Source of the DNA: Branchiostoma floridae
Lineage: Eukaryota; Chordata; Leptocardii; Amphioxiformes; Branchiostomatidae
DNA length: 29,735 nucleotides
NCBI RefSeq assembly: GCF_000003815.2
Contig: NC_049994.1
Location: forward strand, 8,293,530-8,323,264
Direction: 5' to 3'
A program made the translations under genes and the position numbers. Below, in pieces: positions 20,347-29,735 of this stretch; position 1 is the stretch's first letter, and each line of letters starts with the position of its first letter. The notes under the pieces are model-generated. The model saw only the letters and a list, made by a program, of their open reading frames with translations. It was not told where the DNA came from and ran no database searches.

Positions 20347-21384
20347 AGTTGATGTAAGCTTTTATCAGCATATTTATATTAAAGTCGGTGACGCTGGCGC
20401 CATGGCATCGAGTAACCTTCCTTGCCAATTTTATTTGGAAACTATACACTTTTTACTACTTTCTACTACATTGTCTTAACCATTGTCGCGCTGGCAAATT
20501 TTCAGTAATATTATACATTTTCCCGATTCTGGGCGTTTTAGACCCTTAAGAAAGTAGAAAGTATAACTTTGTAGGGTTATTTGGAAGGAAGGTAACAAAA
20601 AAAGGAGCATAGTGAAAACAGTACCAACATTATGCTTCTCAACATGTTTTGGGCGCTCAATTAGATTAAAAGTGATAGGTTTATAGATTAGGGCATTATA
20701 CATGTGGAGGATTTTTATAATGGTCGGTCTATAACTAATTACAAATATATATCAACCTTTTTTTTTACTAGACGAAAAAGAGAATGCTTACCAGGCACTC
20801 CATCTCGTAATGTTTCCTCTACAATCCATAGTACTGAGGTTGTTACAATTAGATTTCTTCTAATTTGGCCCTTTCAACAAATAATGATCCCAACAAATCT
20901 CAGTTCTAAAATGTATATGACTGTGTCAGTTACTCGTTACAGTTACTTATATGGACTAACACAAAATACACCCTTGAAACCTTTACCCCAACGACATTAA
21001 TCTTAAAAGTACGCAACTAACTCATCTTCATACTTCATCAATCATACCTGCAATGAACTGATCCAATTAAACAATGTCTATACACGAACTTCCTCTCGTG
21101 ATGAATTTTTTAAACTCGGGAGGCAAATAGATTGTCTTATACAAATCAGAAGGTGTTGCATCGGGTACACATCGCACGTGTGCTCCAAGTGTGGAAAGGG
21201 CAAGGCTGCCCCATCCATAATGGGATTTGTAGTTGAAGGACAACCATATAGCTATAGGGGGCAGTACCCTCACAACCCTATGCATGATTTGTCAGACACT
21301 TAGTTAGTTTTACAGCAAGCAAAGTCGAATAAAGGTCACTGAACCTTCAACTGTAGTGGACATGACAACAATATATGACAGACG
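20347..21384. other. Unannotated sequence
   Basis: No gene is recognised. Open frames of 75 to 98 codons here (20476-20703 minus, 20704-21000 plus, 21067-21285 minus) lack domains. Confidence 0.4.
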
Positions 21385-21980
21385 AGATAAGCCTCTTTTG
21401 GAGTTGTAAAACAAGGGATACGCTACTTTATCTCTCAAAGAATAACAATTACAGCCTTTTGCAAATGATCATGAAGATCATTGAACCCTATTTCAACACA
21501 ACGTGGGTACAAATATACAGCTTGTCCTTGTAATTCTTTGGAAAGCAACAGATACAGACCTTTATCTCTCGAAGAATAAATGTAACAATTATAGCCCATT
21601 GCTAAGGCCATTGAACCCTGTTGCATTACATTGTGGTTACTTATAATAGACGTGTACTTCTTTGGAAAGTTAAGCAAGTGAAACAAGTTGTAAAACAAAG
21701 AATACAGTACTTCATTTCCAGAAGAATAAGTGTAGCAATTATATCCAATTGCAATTGAATGTCATGGAACCCTGTTTCCGTAGAACGTGGGTACTAATAT
21801 ACTTGTAATTCGTTGAAAGGTAAGCCTCTTTCGCAGTTGTAAAACAACGGATACAGACCTTCATCTCCCCAAAGAATACTAATCATAGCCTATTGCAAAT
21901 AAAGGTCATTAAACCCTGTTTCACTACATTGCGGTTACTAATAATACGCTTGTAATTCTTTGCAACAGAAGATGAAGGCT
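21385..21980. repeat. Degenerate tandem array, about 150-bp unit, 4 copies
   Basis: A CTTTATCTCTC-AAGAATAA-like segment recurs at 21425, 21559, 21709 and 21859 (periods 134, 150, 150). Each is followed by AATTATAGCCNATTGC-like and GAACCCTGTTTC-like segments, then TGGGTACTAATATAC or GGTTACTAATAAT, CTTGTAATTCTTTG and AGTTGTAAAACAA. The copies differ widely, so the array is old. Confidence 0.85.
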
Positions 21981-22236
21981 AATCACGTTTTAAGTGCAAA
22001 CAAGTGATAAAGAAATGATTTGCATTGGAAAAACGAGTATTTAAGGACGGAAAGACTTTAATTTGTATCATTTGTTAGACTATCGAATCAGGCTAGCAAC
22101 CGATTGCAATTTGATGCCAATGACCCATGTTCCATCGTAGCTAAGGCACTATGATTTTGAGCACACCTTATAAGAATGCCACACGTCTCCCCAAACTGCT
22201 TACTGTCCCTGTACAACATAAAACGCATGTCCAACG

Positions 22237-22668
22237 GTATTACAGTTTCAAGACTGTGAATCCGACTATATTGTTTATGAGCTTTTGTGACGTCTTCTTC
22301 GGCTCTTTGCATCCCAAGACAGTCGACAGTTTCAGCCATCATTCTAATTCTCTCGATTACTGGCTACTGGTTATTTTGGACTAGAGAAAATGTTAATTTA
22401 TGAGCCTATCACCGTCGTAACCAAAACTTTTGTGAACTATTCATATAGTTTAAAATTCCGCATTTTGCCATGTAAGAGTAGTTTGTAGGGTTGCATCATT
22501 GAGTTGTGTGGTTGGCAATTTCTAAGAGGGTATACCGGTAAAAATTTGCATGGATACAGATATACTAGGTAGTCGGGTTAGGGGTCGAACTTGGTCTTCG
22601 TGATGAACGATTCAGTACTACATGGCAAATTAACCCCATTCTTTGCAGGTCATTTTACTTATGGCCTT
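22237..22668. repeat. About 420-bp tandem duplication, copy 1
   Basis: The unit contains ACTATATTGTTTATGA, CTTCTTCGGCTCTTTG, GTCGACAG, TATCACCGTCGT, CATTCATATAGTTTAA-like, CATTGAGTTGTGTGGTTGG, GGATACAGATATACTAG and CAGTACTACATGGCAAATTA, ending at CCCCATTCTTTGCAGGTCA. The offset to copy 2 is 429 at the start and 418 at the end. Confidence 0.9.
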
Positions 22669-23085
22669 TTATGGTTTCAATACTGTAAAGCCAACTATAT
22701 TGTTTATGAACGTTTGTGACTTCTTCTTCGGCTCTTTGAGGCTCAGGAAACGTCGACAGCTTCGTCATCATTCTCACAGCCCCGGTTAATTACTGTTTTT
22801 TTATGTCTAGAGAAAATAAAACGTATAGGCTATCACCGTCGTTGAAAAAAAAATGCTGTAAACCATTCATATAGTTTAATTTTTTTCTATGAAAGAGTAG
22901 TTGGGGAGGTTGCGTCATTGAGTTGTGTGGTTGGAATAGATCCAGATCTAAGAGGGTAAAACTATGCATGGATACAGATATACTAGATAGTCGGGTTAGA
23001 GGTCAGACTTGGCCTACGTGATAAACGATTCAGTACTACATGGCAAATTAACCCCATTCTTTGCAGGTCACTTTACTCAATGGTC
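22669..23085. repeat. About 420-bp tandem duplication, copy 2
   Basis: This copy has the same marker order as 22237-22668, with substitutions and small indels. Both copies end in a splice-acceptor-like CATTCTTTGCAG|GTCA. In this copy a 70-codon open frame (23061-23273) follows, but it has no recognisable domain. Confidence 0.9.
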
Positions 23086-23990
23086 GTTGGTTGTCTGAAA
23101 TCAATAAGGACACACTGGCACCGTCCGTGTCGATCTGGTTCGCTTCTTGCAGTGAATCGTGCAGAAGAATACAAGCTGCTGCTTTTCTAAAGACCACGTT
23201 TAAGGCACTCTTTAGTCAAGGGGATATAAAACTTTTGAATCGGTATGCCTCAGTGAGATATCTTCCTATTTGATAAAAGTTAAACTAATTTTGATTCTTA
23301 TTTCGCACATCTATACATTTCTAAGCAATAGTGGCCGGCCTTACGGAAAATTGTCACAAACATAGTCAAACGATTTAAAGACGTAGAATCTTCTAGGGTT
23401 TTAGATTTTATCTAAAGATACATGTGGAAATAAAACTACAACACACCTCGATATCTGTGTATTTAAGATGAGACAGCATCGTATCTAAAATCTAGAGCGC
23501 TTCTTTCGTCTTTGCGAAATGAATACACGTGCACCGTATTCCGTGCAAGACCTTTAGCAAGAAATTCTTGATAGAGAGGAAGTTCAAGCCGTTTTGTCGA
23601 TAACAAAATGTATTTCTTATCAACAACGCAGATGCCCTTCATGTCCTTGGAGTTGTAACTTTGGAGCAACAGCGAGATCAGATTTGCTTGAACTTAGCAA
23701 CAAAAAAAACTCCTACAGTCTCCTGACTTCTGTTACTGGTTCCCTGCCCAACGTAGTGTTAGTGATATTAGTGGTCACACTACACGATCAAGTAAACATG
23801 TAGCCATTTCAGAATAAGAACCGAAAGTTTCAGAAAAGGTGCCTTACCCTACATGTTTAAGTTATTCAATAATGAAGTCACCAGTACACAGCGCCAACCG
23901 TCTGTCTAGTATAATGTAAATCAAAGTATGATCTCACAATTCTATTCTGTACATATGTTAGTTCATGTAACACGTATGTCGATTCCTTGT
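23086..23990. other. Unannotated sequence
   Basis: No convincing gene, RNA or repeat is seen. The open frames of about 70 codons here are not supported by any domain. Confidence 0.4.
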
Positions 23991-24300
23991 TGTTCGGCAG
24001 ACAGTAACTCGCCGTCGTGGGTTGCCTTCACTTTGCTTTTAAGGTGAAGGAGGAATGCGCACTTCCTTCTCCACCCTCTCGTCTACTGACGCACTTAGTC
24101 CCAAAGAGACTAGAAATGCAATCCATGTGCAAGACGGCCCAGTAGATGCAGCTTTGTTGTTCAGAGTTTCCGTCTCCTGGGAGGACTGAAGACCAAGGAT
24201 GTTGGGGGTTACCCCTATCCCTTTCTCATGTATAGCGGGTGCATCGTGCTACCGAATAAAGCAATCTTTACTAGAGTTCGGCGACCTCATACCTGCATGA
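23957..24300 (+). repeat. Possible solo LTR fragment
   Basis: A less AT-rich block than its flanks runs from about 23957 (TGTTAGTTC) past a CCTTCTCCACC hairpin to an ACCGAATAAAGCAATCTTTA and GAGTTCGGCGACCTCA end. A late AATAAA followed by a short tail is how LTRs often end. No matching LTR, primer binding site or target duplication is visible, so this is a weak call. Confidence 0.25.
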
Positions 24301-24890
24301 ATATTTAGAGCTTTTGTTAATTTCATGCAAATGACTTAACATTAACATGATTTATGCATGGTGTTGTTCATCATTGAATAACGTACAATACACATGTCAA
24401 TTAAAATTCACAATTCAGATCATTAATCATTAATTTGTTTTGCAATTTTTGCATAAATTATGCAAATAAGTTCCTCATTTTCATATTTCATATCTGCATA
24501 TGTTCCACCGATTATAATTAACAAGTGTTACATTTATCAAAGTCCAGTTATTGTAAACAATAGAATTATACAATTTCCTCATTAATTATGCAAATTAAGT
24601 CTTCATTTGCATAAAATGCATATCATTATGAACATCTTTGCCCAAGCTACCTGCATACCTAAAATGCAGGCAATCCATCGTTCCTTTCTGCAGTTATCCT
24701 CTTTGGAGTGTCTTGACAAAAAGCCCCTGCAGTTCCACAATTAAATTTTAGGGGACTGAAACTTGCCCCACTTTGTCATGACGCTAAAAGCTATCTACCA
24801 CCCAAATGTCACGACCAAGTCATGACCGGGACAAGAGATACATTGAAAAACTGCTATGATAGCATATTCTCATTAATTATGCAAATGCAC
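24300..24890. repeat. ATGCAAAT-rich repetitive element, left part
   Basis: This AT-rich repeat has octamer words ATGCAAAT or its complement at 24325, 24470, 24588, 24605 and 24879. It then has CTACCTGCATACC, an ATGCAGGCAATCCATCGTTC segment, CTTTCTGCAGTTATCC and GACAAAAAGCCCCTGC. The same order of the last parts recurs at 25392-25480 and, more loosely, at 25665-25710. This is a dispersed, internally repeated transposable element interrupted by the LINE remnant. Confidence 0.7.
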
Positions 24891-24936
24891 TACTATTTTG
24901 CATAACTAGTATCTTGTCTTGTACAACATTGTCTAA

Positions 24937-25391
24937 GGCTTTTACTCTCGGGCAAATTCACTCCTCCGCCGGTTTCGTTACTGCTCAGCGGCGGTAAAAA
25001 GTGAGTTGTTCTCAGCGTATTGCTCACCGATGTATTGTGCCCAAATTTGGAGTAATTACAGCGTGAGTGCGATCTCCAAGCTACGAGTGGCTTACCACAG
25101 CGCAATGAAACTACTCTTTTCTGTCGGCAGGCATACAAGCACTAGTTGTTTGTTTGTGAATAACCGGACCGACATGTTTGACGCAAGGCGTCGCAAGGTC
25201 TCCTACTCATTTGTAACACGCCTGCTGTCGTCTGACAATGATATAATTAGAGTGCTTGTACACTCGGACGGCTTTTGCCACAGCCCATTCTGGCGACATT
25301 ATGTAAAGTATTTGTAAGTGTAGCTTTGTAAATCTTTGTTCTGTGTATGTTTTTATGGGCCATGGGCCTGATACAAATAAAATAATAATAA
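24937..25391 (+). mobile_element. LINE reverse transcriptase C-terminal remnant with 3' tail
   Basis: The frame from 24937 to the stop at 25315-25317 shows NSLLRRF, CSAAVKSELF, AYCSPMYCAQIW, KLRVAYHSAMKLLFS and FDARRRKVSYSFVTRL. This is the conserved region after the polymerase core in non-LTR retrotransposons, of the CR1/Jockey-like kind by its motifs. About 127 codons remain and a stop lies just upstream (24934-24936), so the copy is 5'-truncated and dead. The 3' part has GGGCCATGGGCCTGA and ends in an AATAAAATAATAATAA tail, typical of LINE insertion. It lies inside another repetitive element. Confidence 0.9.
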
Positions 25392-25800
25392 GGTACCTAC
25401 ATACCAAAAATCATGACAATCCGTTGTTCCCTTCTTGAGTTATCCTCGTCAGAAGTTTTTGACAAAAATGCCCCTGCTATCCCAAAACTAGACGCTAGGG
25501 GGCCCAAACTTATGTCATTTATCTAGCTATCTAACACTGAAAAATCGTGACCATGTCATGTTAAGAACACCGAGATAGCAAAACCGAAAGTTGCGCTGCA
25601 GTACCAAGGGGAGCCGCTAGGGGGCCCAGAATCTAATCATTTCCAGCTTTCACCACACCTCACCAACACACCAAGTATAACTAATCCACCCAGCCGTTCT
25701 TGAGTTATCTTGTTTACACACACACAGACACACACACAGACACACAGACAAACGCAGGGTAAAATATAACCTCCATGACATTTCATGGAGGTAATTACTT
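25392..25800 (+). mobile_element. Repetitive element 3' end with terminal hairpin
   Basis: Two related segments (25392-25460 and 25665-25715) carry ACACCAAGTAT- or CATACCAAAAATC-like starts and CGTTCTTGAGTTATC-like ends. They are followed by a CA/CAGA-rich stretch, then CGCAGGGTAAAATATAACC and a perfect 10-bp hairpin (ACCTCCATGA, 25769-25778; TCATGGAGGT, 25783-25792). A terminal hairpin after a CA-rich stretch is seen in non-autonomous elements of marine invertebrates. It is the continuation of 24300-24890, split by the LINE. Confidence 0.7.
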
Positions 25801-26569
25801 ACTTATTAATATAATAAGAGATATCAAAACGTGAGACCAATCTGAACAAGGTGGGGAGAGTTTGACCTTGATTTCTTAATCATTCTAGGTTCTTCAGTCC
25901 AAGTCTTAGTGATGTCCACCACACTGTTACTGCAAGCTAAGGGTAAGAAGACTCGTCGTTCAGATTAGGACACGGAACACGTTAAAGCATTGCAATTGAG
26001 TTTATACACTTATGCATACCTGATTCATATCTGTTGAAATCAAGTAGGACTTAAGAAATTTAGAAATTTAGAGTCAGAATACACTTAGAGGAGATACAGC
26101 CATATAAACGTTCACATTGTTGGCTAGTGCTAGACTAGATAATTCCTAACAAAAAGTTCTTTTTTAGCAGACGTAACTTCGATTTAAAAAAAGTTTAGGG
26201 AAGTTTGTCTTTAAACTTGTATAATCGAAACAGTTCGTTTACATTCACACAAAGTCGCGACAAGATAAAACGATGAAAAACACCATGTAGTGCGGAAAAT
26301 TATACGACTCAGAAGAAAGAAAGGAAGATAAAATCGATAAGGATCATAGGAAGCAAGTATTGATTTTCTAAGACATAAATCGTCAAGGCACGTTGCCAAG
26401 GTACCCCTTGTTAGATTTGTGGCGTCAATTATCTATTCTTACAGAATCTGTCTAGCGTGAGCTCTGATAGTAAAGTTTCGGTCTCGTGCGAGAGTATAGA
26501 TTTTGTGTCAAACTTCACAACAATTACCAGTTGGATATGCGTGTGCTGTTCGCAAGAAAAGCCATTTAC
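25801..26569. other. Unannotated sequence
   Basis: AT-rich, with no recognisable gene, RNA or repeat. Confidence 0.4.
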
Positions 26570-26762
26570 AAAACGGTACGGTCCTATACACCATCACTTC
26601 TCGTGGTGATATATTCAGTAATTCCGAGACAATCTTACTAGAGGGACCTTCGCACTTCAACTCAGATGGCCAGAAATACGGTCCAATACACCATCACTTC
26701 TCTTCAATTTGTAATGATATTTTCAGTAATTCCGAATCTTATTAGAGGGACCTTCGCACTTG
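26570..26762. repeat. About 100-bp tandem duplication
   Basis: The phrases ACACCATCACTTCTC (26588 and 26688), TTCAGTAATTCCGA and GAGGGACCTTCGCACTT (26641 and 26745) recur at 100 to 104 bases. Similarity is high, so the duplication is fairly recent. Confidence 0.9.
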
Positions 26763-28040
26763 AGCTACAGATGACTACAAATATCCTCACCAACCCATAC
26801 CAGAGTTTTCAATTAGACGCTTTGATGTGGAAAGTTGACAGGGAGAGTCGCTTCGTGCCAAATGGAGGGTAAATTTATAGGGATGCACACCAAATGGACA
26901 AGAAAGCCGTAGAAAGGTGCGCTTGAAGTCCGGGGTGAATGACATGAACTGCAACATGCAGCGAGTGGAAAGCACTACATGCAGAACTTATTCCACAAGC
27001 GGTAAGTCAGGACCAACGTTGAGGAAAATTGGACTGTCGAGTGCACGATTGAAAGTGTAAATTTAGGATATATATAATGTTACATTTCTAAGGGTGTAGT
27101 TCATGCCTTGTCAATGCTGGTGCAGATAAATCATGAGAAATGTCACACACACGATATAGAGTACATTCAAAAAGACATATTGCTGTAATTTCACCGTATT
27201 TCTGTTACAGGAATAGCCAAATAAAAAAAAATTGTGAGGATCAATTTCAATGCAAACATCATTTTTAACAAAGTCATTCCCATATAAAGCTAAAATAAGA
27301 TGGTTAAGTATTATTCCATAGGCTTAACTTTTATTTCACTAGTCGAAGAGCGTTGAAAAAATTAGTAAAAATAGTTGCCATTCATGTTGTATGTTTATTG
27401 TGCCCGTGTCTTTCTTGCCTCCTCTTTGAAAATATTTTATTCATGACCAAAACCAAGTATACGTGACATGAATGTTTGATTCTGAGTCTGAAACTATCCA
27501 ACTTAGTGTAACATGGATGATAGTAGTGAATGAAAAAAAGCAAAAGATTCATTTCAAATGTTTTGAAGGTTATTGCAATATTTTGACAGTCCAGGGTCAC
27601 TTGATATCTCTACTTCAAACAGTGCTGAAAATGGAAACCATTTAGATAACATGGCTGATATGACACCCATTAAGTTGTAAAAGGCATTTGGTATGTATGT
27701 AAACAAGGCTTAAAAGACGAAAGCATTGGGGATGGCTCTAGGTATGACAAGATGTCATGATAAGATTGCTTACGCAATAAAGCCTCTGATGGCTTTTTAC
27801 GGCCTTAAAGGGGTCGTAATGCATTCCCCATGGATTAGAAGTCCTTGAAAGTTGACAAACGACGTAGGCGAACTCGAGAAACACGGCAAATACGCTGTGT
27901 AAAGGATTTTTCTGTAACAGACTAGTTTTACGTCTTGGAAATACTTAATGTAAAGCCTTCAAAGTCTGTATACTTAAGGTATGGTCCTAGTGGGCCTGAG
28001 GCCTTCTGAGGATGTCTTAAAAAATGATACTTAGAGTTAC
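26763..28040. other. Unannotated sequence
   Basis: No gene or repeat is recognised. Part of the right side may be untranslatable upstream LINE sequence. Confidence 0.4.
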
Positions 28041-28439
28041 CCATGGCTAGATCATAACGCATGTATCTACAATGACAGTATTGAAGATGAATATCATTTC
28101 TTGATGATATTTCCTTATCACAAGGAAGAAAGGAAAGGGTTATTTACCATATGTAACAACAGAACAACATTACCTAAAGCAAGTAGAGAAATATTCAATG
28201 TACTTCTATCATGTCCCGAATCCATATCTGCCCACCTAAGCCAATATATACATATAATGCTATGCAAATGAGAAGTTTTGCCATGACATTGTGAAATAGA
28301 CTGTGCCATCATATTCTGTATTAAGTAATGATGTTAGATTAGTATACCACTGTAGTTAGTTTGTAGTTGTAATTAATATATCTTATTTGCCATACATTGT
28401 ACCTGATGCAATCGCGCAATAAACTTGACTTTGACTTTA
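28041..28439 (+). mobile_element. LINE ORF2 C-terminal remnant and 3' UTR
   Basis: The frame 28041-28271 reads a short tail domain with AC.YN, SIEDEYHFL and PYHKEERKGLF, then QYIHIMLCK and a stop (28269-28271). The EDEYHF motif is shared with the antisense remnant at 9880, so both come from related non-LTR retrotransposons. The 3' UTR ends with CAATAAACTTGACTTTGACT, where the TTGACT repeat looks like a LINE tail. An in-frame stop at 28032-28034 and the absence of a polymerase core show that the copy is truncated. Confidence 0.75.
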
Positions 28440-28464
28440 TTAGCAGGCATGATGTGTTTTCGAA

Positions 28465-28550
28465 TGACATGGTAGTTGCACTACGCGGCGCTATGTTTAG
28501 AACGTTTGGCTCGGAAAGGTCCTGGGTTCAAACCCCAGTAGAAAAGATAC
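28465..28550 (+). mobile_element. tRNA-derived SINE head
   Basis: The sequence ends in TCCTGGGTTCAAACCCCAGT. It contains a near-consensus pol III B box (GGTTCAAACCC) in a short stem, preceded by GAACGTTTGGCTCGGA and a degenerate A-box region. No complete cloverleaf forms, so it is a SINE rather than a tRNA gene. It lies directly after a LINE 3' end. Confidence 0.6.
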
Positions 28551-28814
28551 ATTATGAGTCTGGGATAGGAAATGTCCCCAAACAGTCTTCGTCACCTATT
28601 TCTAGCTTATCGAACCTTGCTCTATGTCAGTAAGTCCTCAGGGTGAAGTGATGCTGCTACAAGCGTATCTATAAAACCTGTAACCTTGAATAAGTCTTAG
28701 GGTCTTGTTACTTGGCTTGTTATTATGTTACACAGGAACTCCATATTCTCCGACCAGTACAGACTCAGACCCATCCTTTATACTACAACAGTAATACGTA
28801 CAAGAGCTAGTCAT
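28551..28814. other. Possible SINE body and flank
   Basis: No gene is recognised; the first 100 bases may be the body of the SINE. Confidence 0.3.
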
Positions 28815-28945
28815 TTTTTTATTCATTTGTTTGTTTATTGAACTTTTCATATCAATGGAGGGCGAGAAAAACAGGTGACAGGTCACCTCTACATGTTGTC
28901 TCCCCGCAGCAAACAAGATACACAAGTAAATAATAAGATACAAAA
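28815..28945 (-). mobile_element. Antisense LINE-like 3' tail
   Basis: Read on the minus strand this gives an AATAAA-containing tail, CAATAAACAAACAAATGAAT and an A run, typical of the 3' end of a non-LTR element. No coding part is retained. The call rests on the tail only. Confidence 0.45.
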
Positions 28946-29735
28946 TGGTATAAACAATTATGGTTGGAAATAGATTTTTGCCCTAAAGGAAGGTGACAGA
29001 CGGACAGCAGTTGACTATGATTTCAGATTGGCTGTTAACCTTCATTAAGCCCCATCACACATCACAAAATTTGACCAACCAATAAGCCTAGAATACAGTT
29101 TCAGTAAGAATAAGCACAGTGTACTCTTGATCATGCAATTTAGTTGGGATTGGCCTGGTAAACAAAAATTCACTTATCATCAAGAAGTTCAAGTTCTTTG
29201 AAAATTTGATAGTACAAGACCGTGAAAAAGTAAACATTGGACCGAAGTAAACGAACAGCTTAAATGTGCATCATTAACATTTAGATATTAATGATGAAGA
29301 TGCTACTGGTACGACGTCGTAATGGATTTATTTTCATACCATCAGACTAGAATCTATATTTGACATAATAAGTGAACCTTGATTGGTACTTAGACCAAGT
29401 AATAATGCTAGCGCGTGTTGACACATAAAAATCCCAAACTTTCAGAGAAATCTTAATGTCATAGTCGTTTCATCAATCATCATTTATGATATCGCCAATG
29501 GCGTCGTCCTATATTAGCATCACCAAAATGCAATTAAAGAATCCTTAACTAGATGACTGAATGATTTTGTATACCCCTTTCAAATCGCTGTCTAATAGAA
29601 GATAATGTTCTTTTATGCATGGATAGGAACCTTGTCTGTGCTGTGTGAAGTGAAGGTTAAAACGAACATCTGTATTCAACTTGGATTTTCTCCAGATCCC
29701 ACCGGCGGCCCACTAGACCCCGACAAATAGGATTC
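28946..29735. other. Unannotated right edge
   Basis: AT-rich sequence with no recognised gene, RNA or repeat. Confidence 0.4.

Noticed and set aside
28465-28550. Functional tRNA gene
   Set aside because: The B box is good but the A box and acceptor stem do not form a cloverleaf; a SINE fits better.

Overview
The window looks like a gene-poor, repeat-rich stretch of a marine invertebrate genome, most likely a non-vertebrate deuterostome such as amphioxus, a hemichordate or an echinoderm. The reasons are an AT-rich base composition, an intron-containing gene with polyadenylation signals, TTAGGG-type telomere-like repeats, degraded LINE tails, MITEs, a tRNA-derived SINE, and a galanin/allatostatin-A-like receptor. 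The phylum is an inference; there is no bacterial signature. Two N runs (6174-6273, exactly 100; 17666-17792, 127) show that this is a draft assembly.

The only convincing host gene is a rhodopsin-class peptide GPCR on the + strand (17605-18473). Its N terminus, extracellular loop 2, TM5, TM6, TM7 and C tail are readable. TM1 to TM4 fall in the 127-N gap, which is too small to hold them, and the reading frame slips by one base just before TM5. A splice acceptor before the start codon (17353) suggests a 5' UTR intron. A TATA-like box, an initiator and a perfect splice donor at 7360-7422 are a candidate promoter and first exon, which would make 7417-17353 a roughly 9.9 kb intron full of repeats.

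Layout: 1-706 is a 184-bp tandem array. 2050-2380 is dense in ATTCG/CGAAT motifs. 4121-4790 is a duplicated block built around a MITE. 5971-6172 is a long fold-back that ends at the first gap. 9389-10786 is bounded by inverted repeats and holds an antisense LINE 3' end. 11007-11362 holds a hairpin followed by an interstitial telomere-like tract. 13764-13973 and 15214-15457 are further copies of the same MITE. 14690-14950 is a tandem duplication. 16231-16340 is a short inverted-repeat element. 17354-18742 is the receptor gene.

Downstream of the receptor, 19011-20346 is a tandem duplication with a TTAA-flanked, G-rich element at its junction. 21385-21980 is a roughly 150-bp tandem array. 22237-23085 is a roughly 420-bp tandem duplication. 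24300-25800 is a nested repeat cluster containing a LINE reverse transcriptase tail and ending in a terminal hairpin element. 26570-26762 is a roughly 100-bp duplication. 28041-28439 is another LINE 3' end, followed by a SINE head, and 28815-28945 is an antisense LINE tail.

The other open reading frames are short, lack recognisable domains and are treated as chance. I see no undescribed multi-gene system. The points most worth attention are the receptor's damaged or misassembled coding region, the MITE family with several copies, the TTAA element at a duplication junction, and the telomere-like tract.
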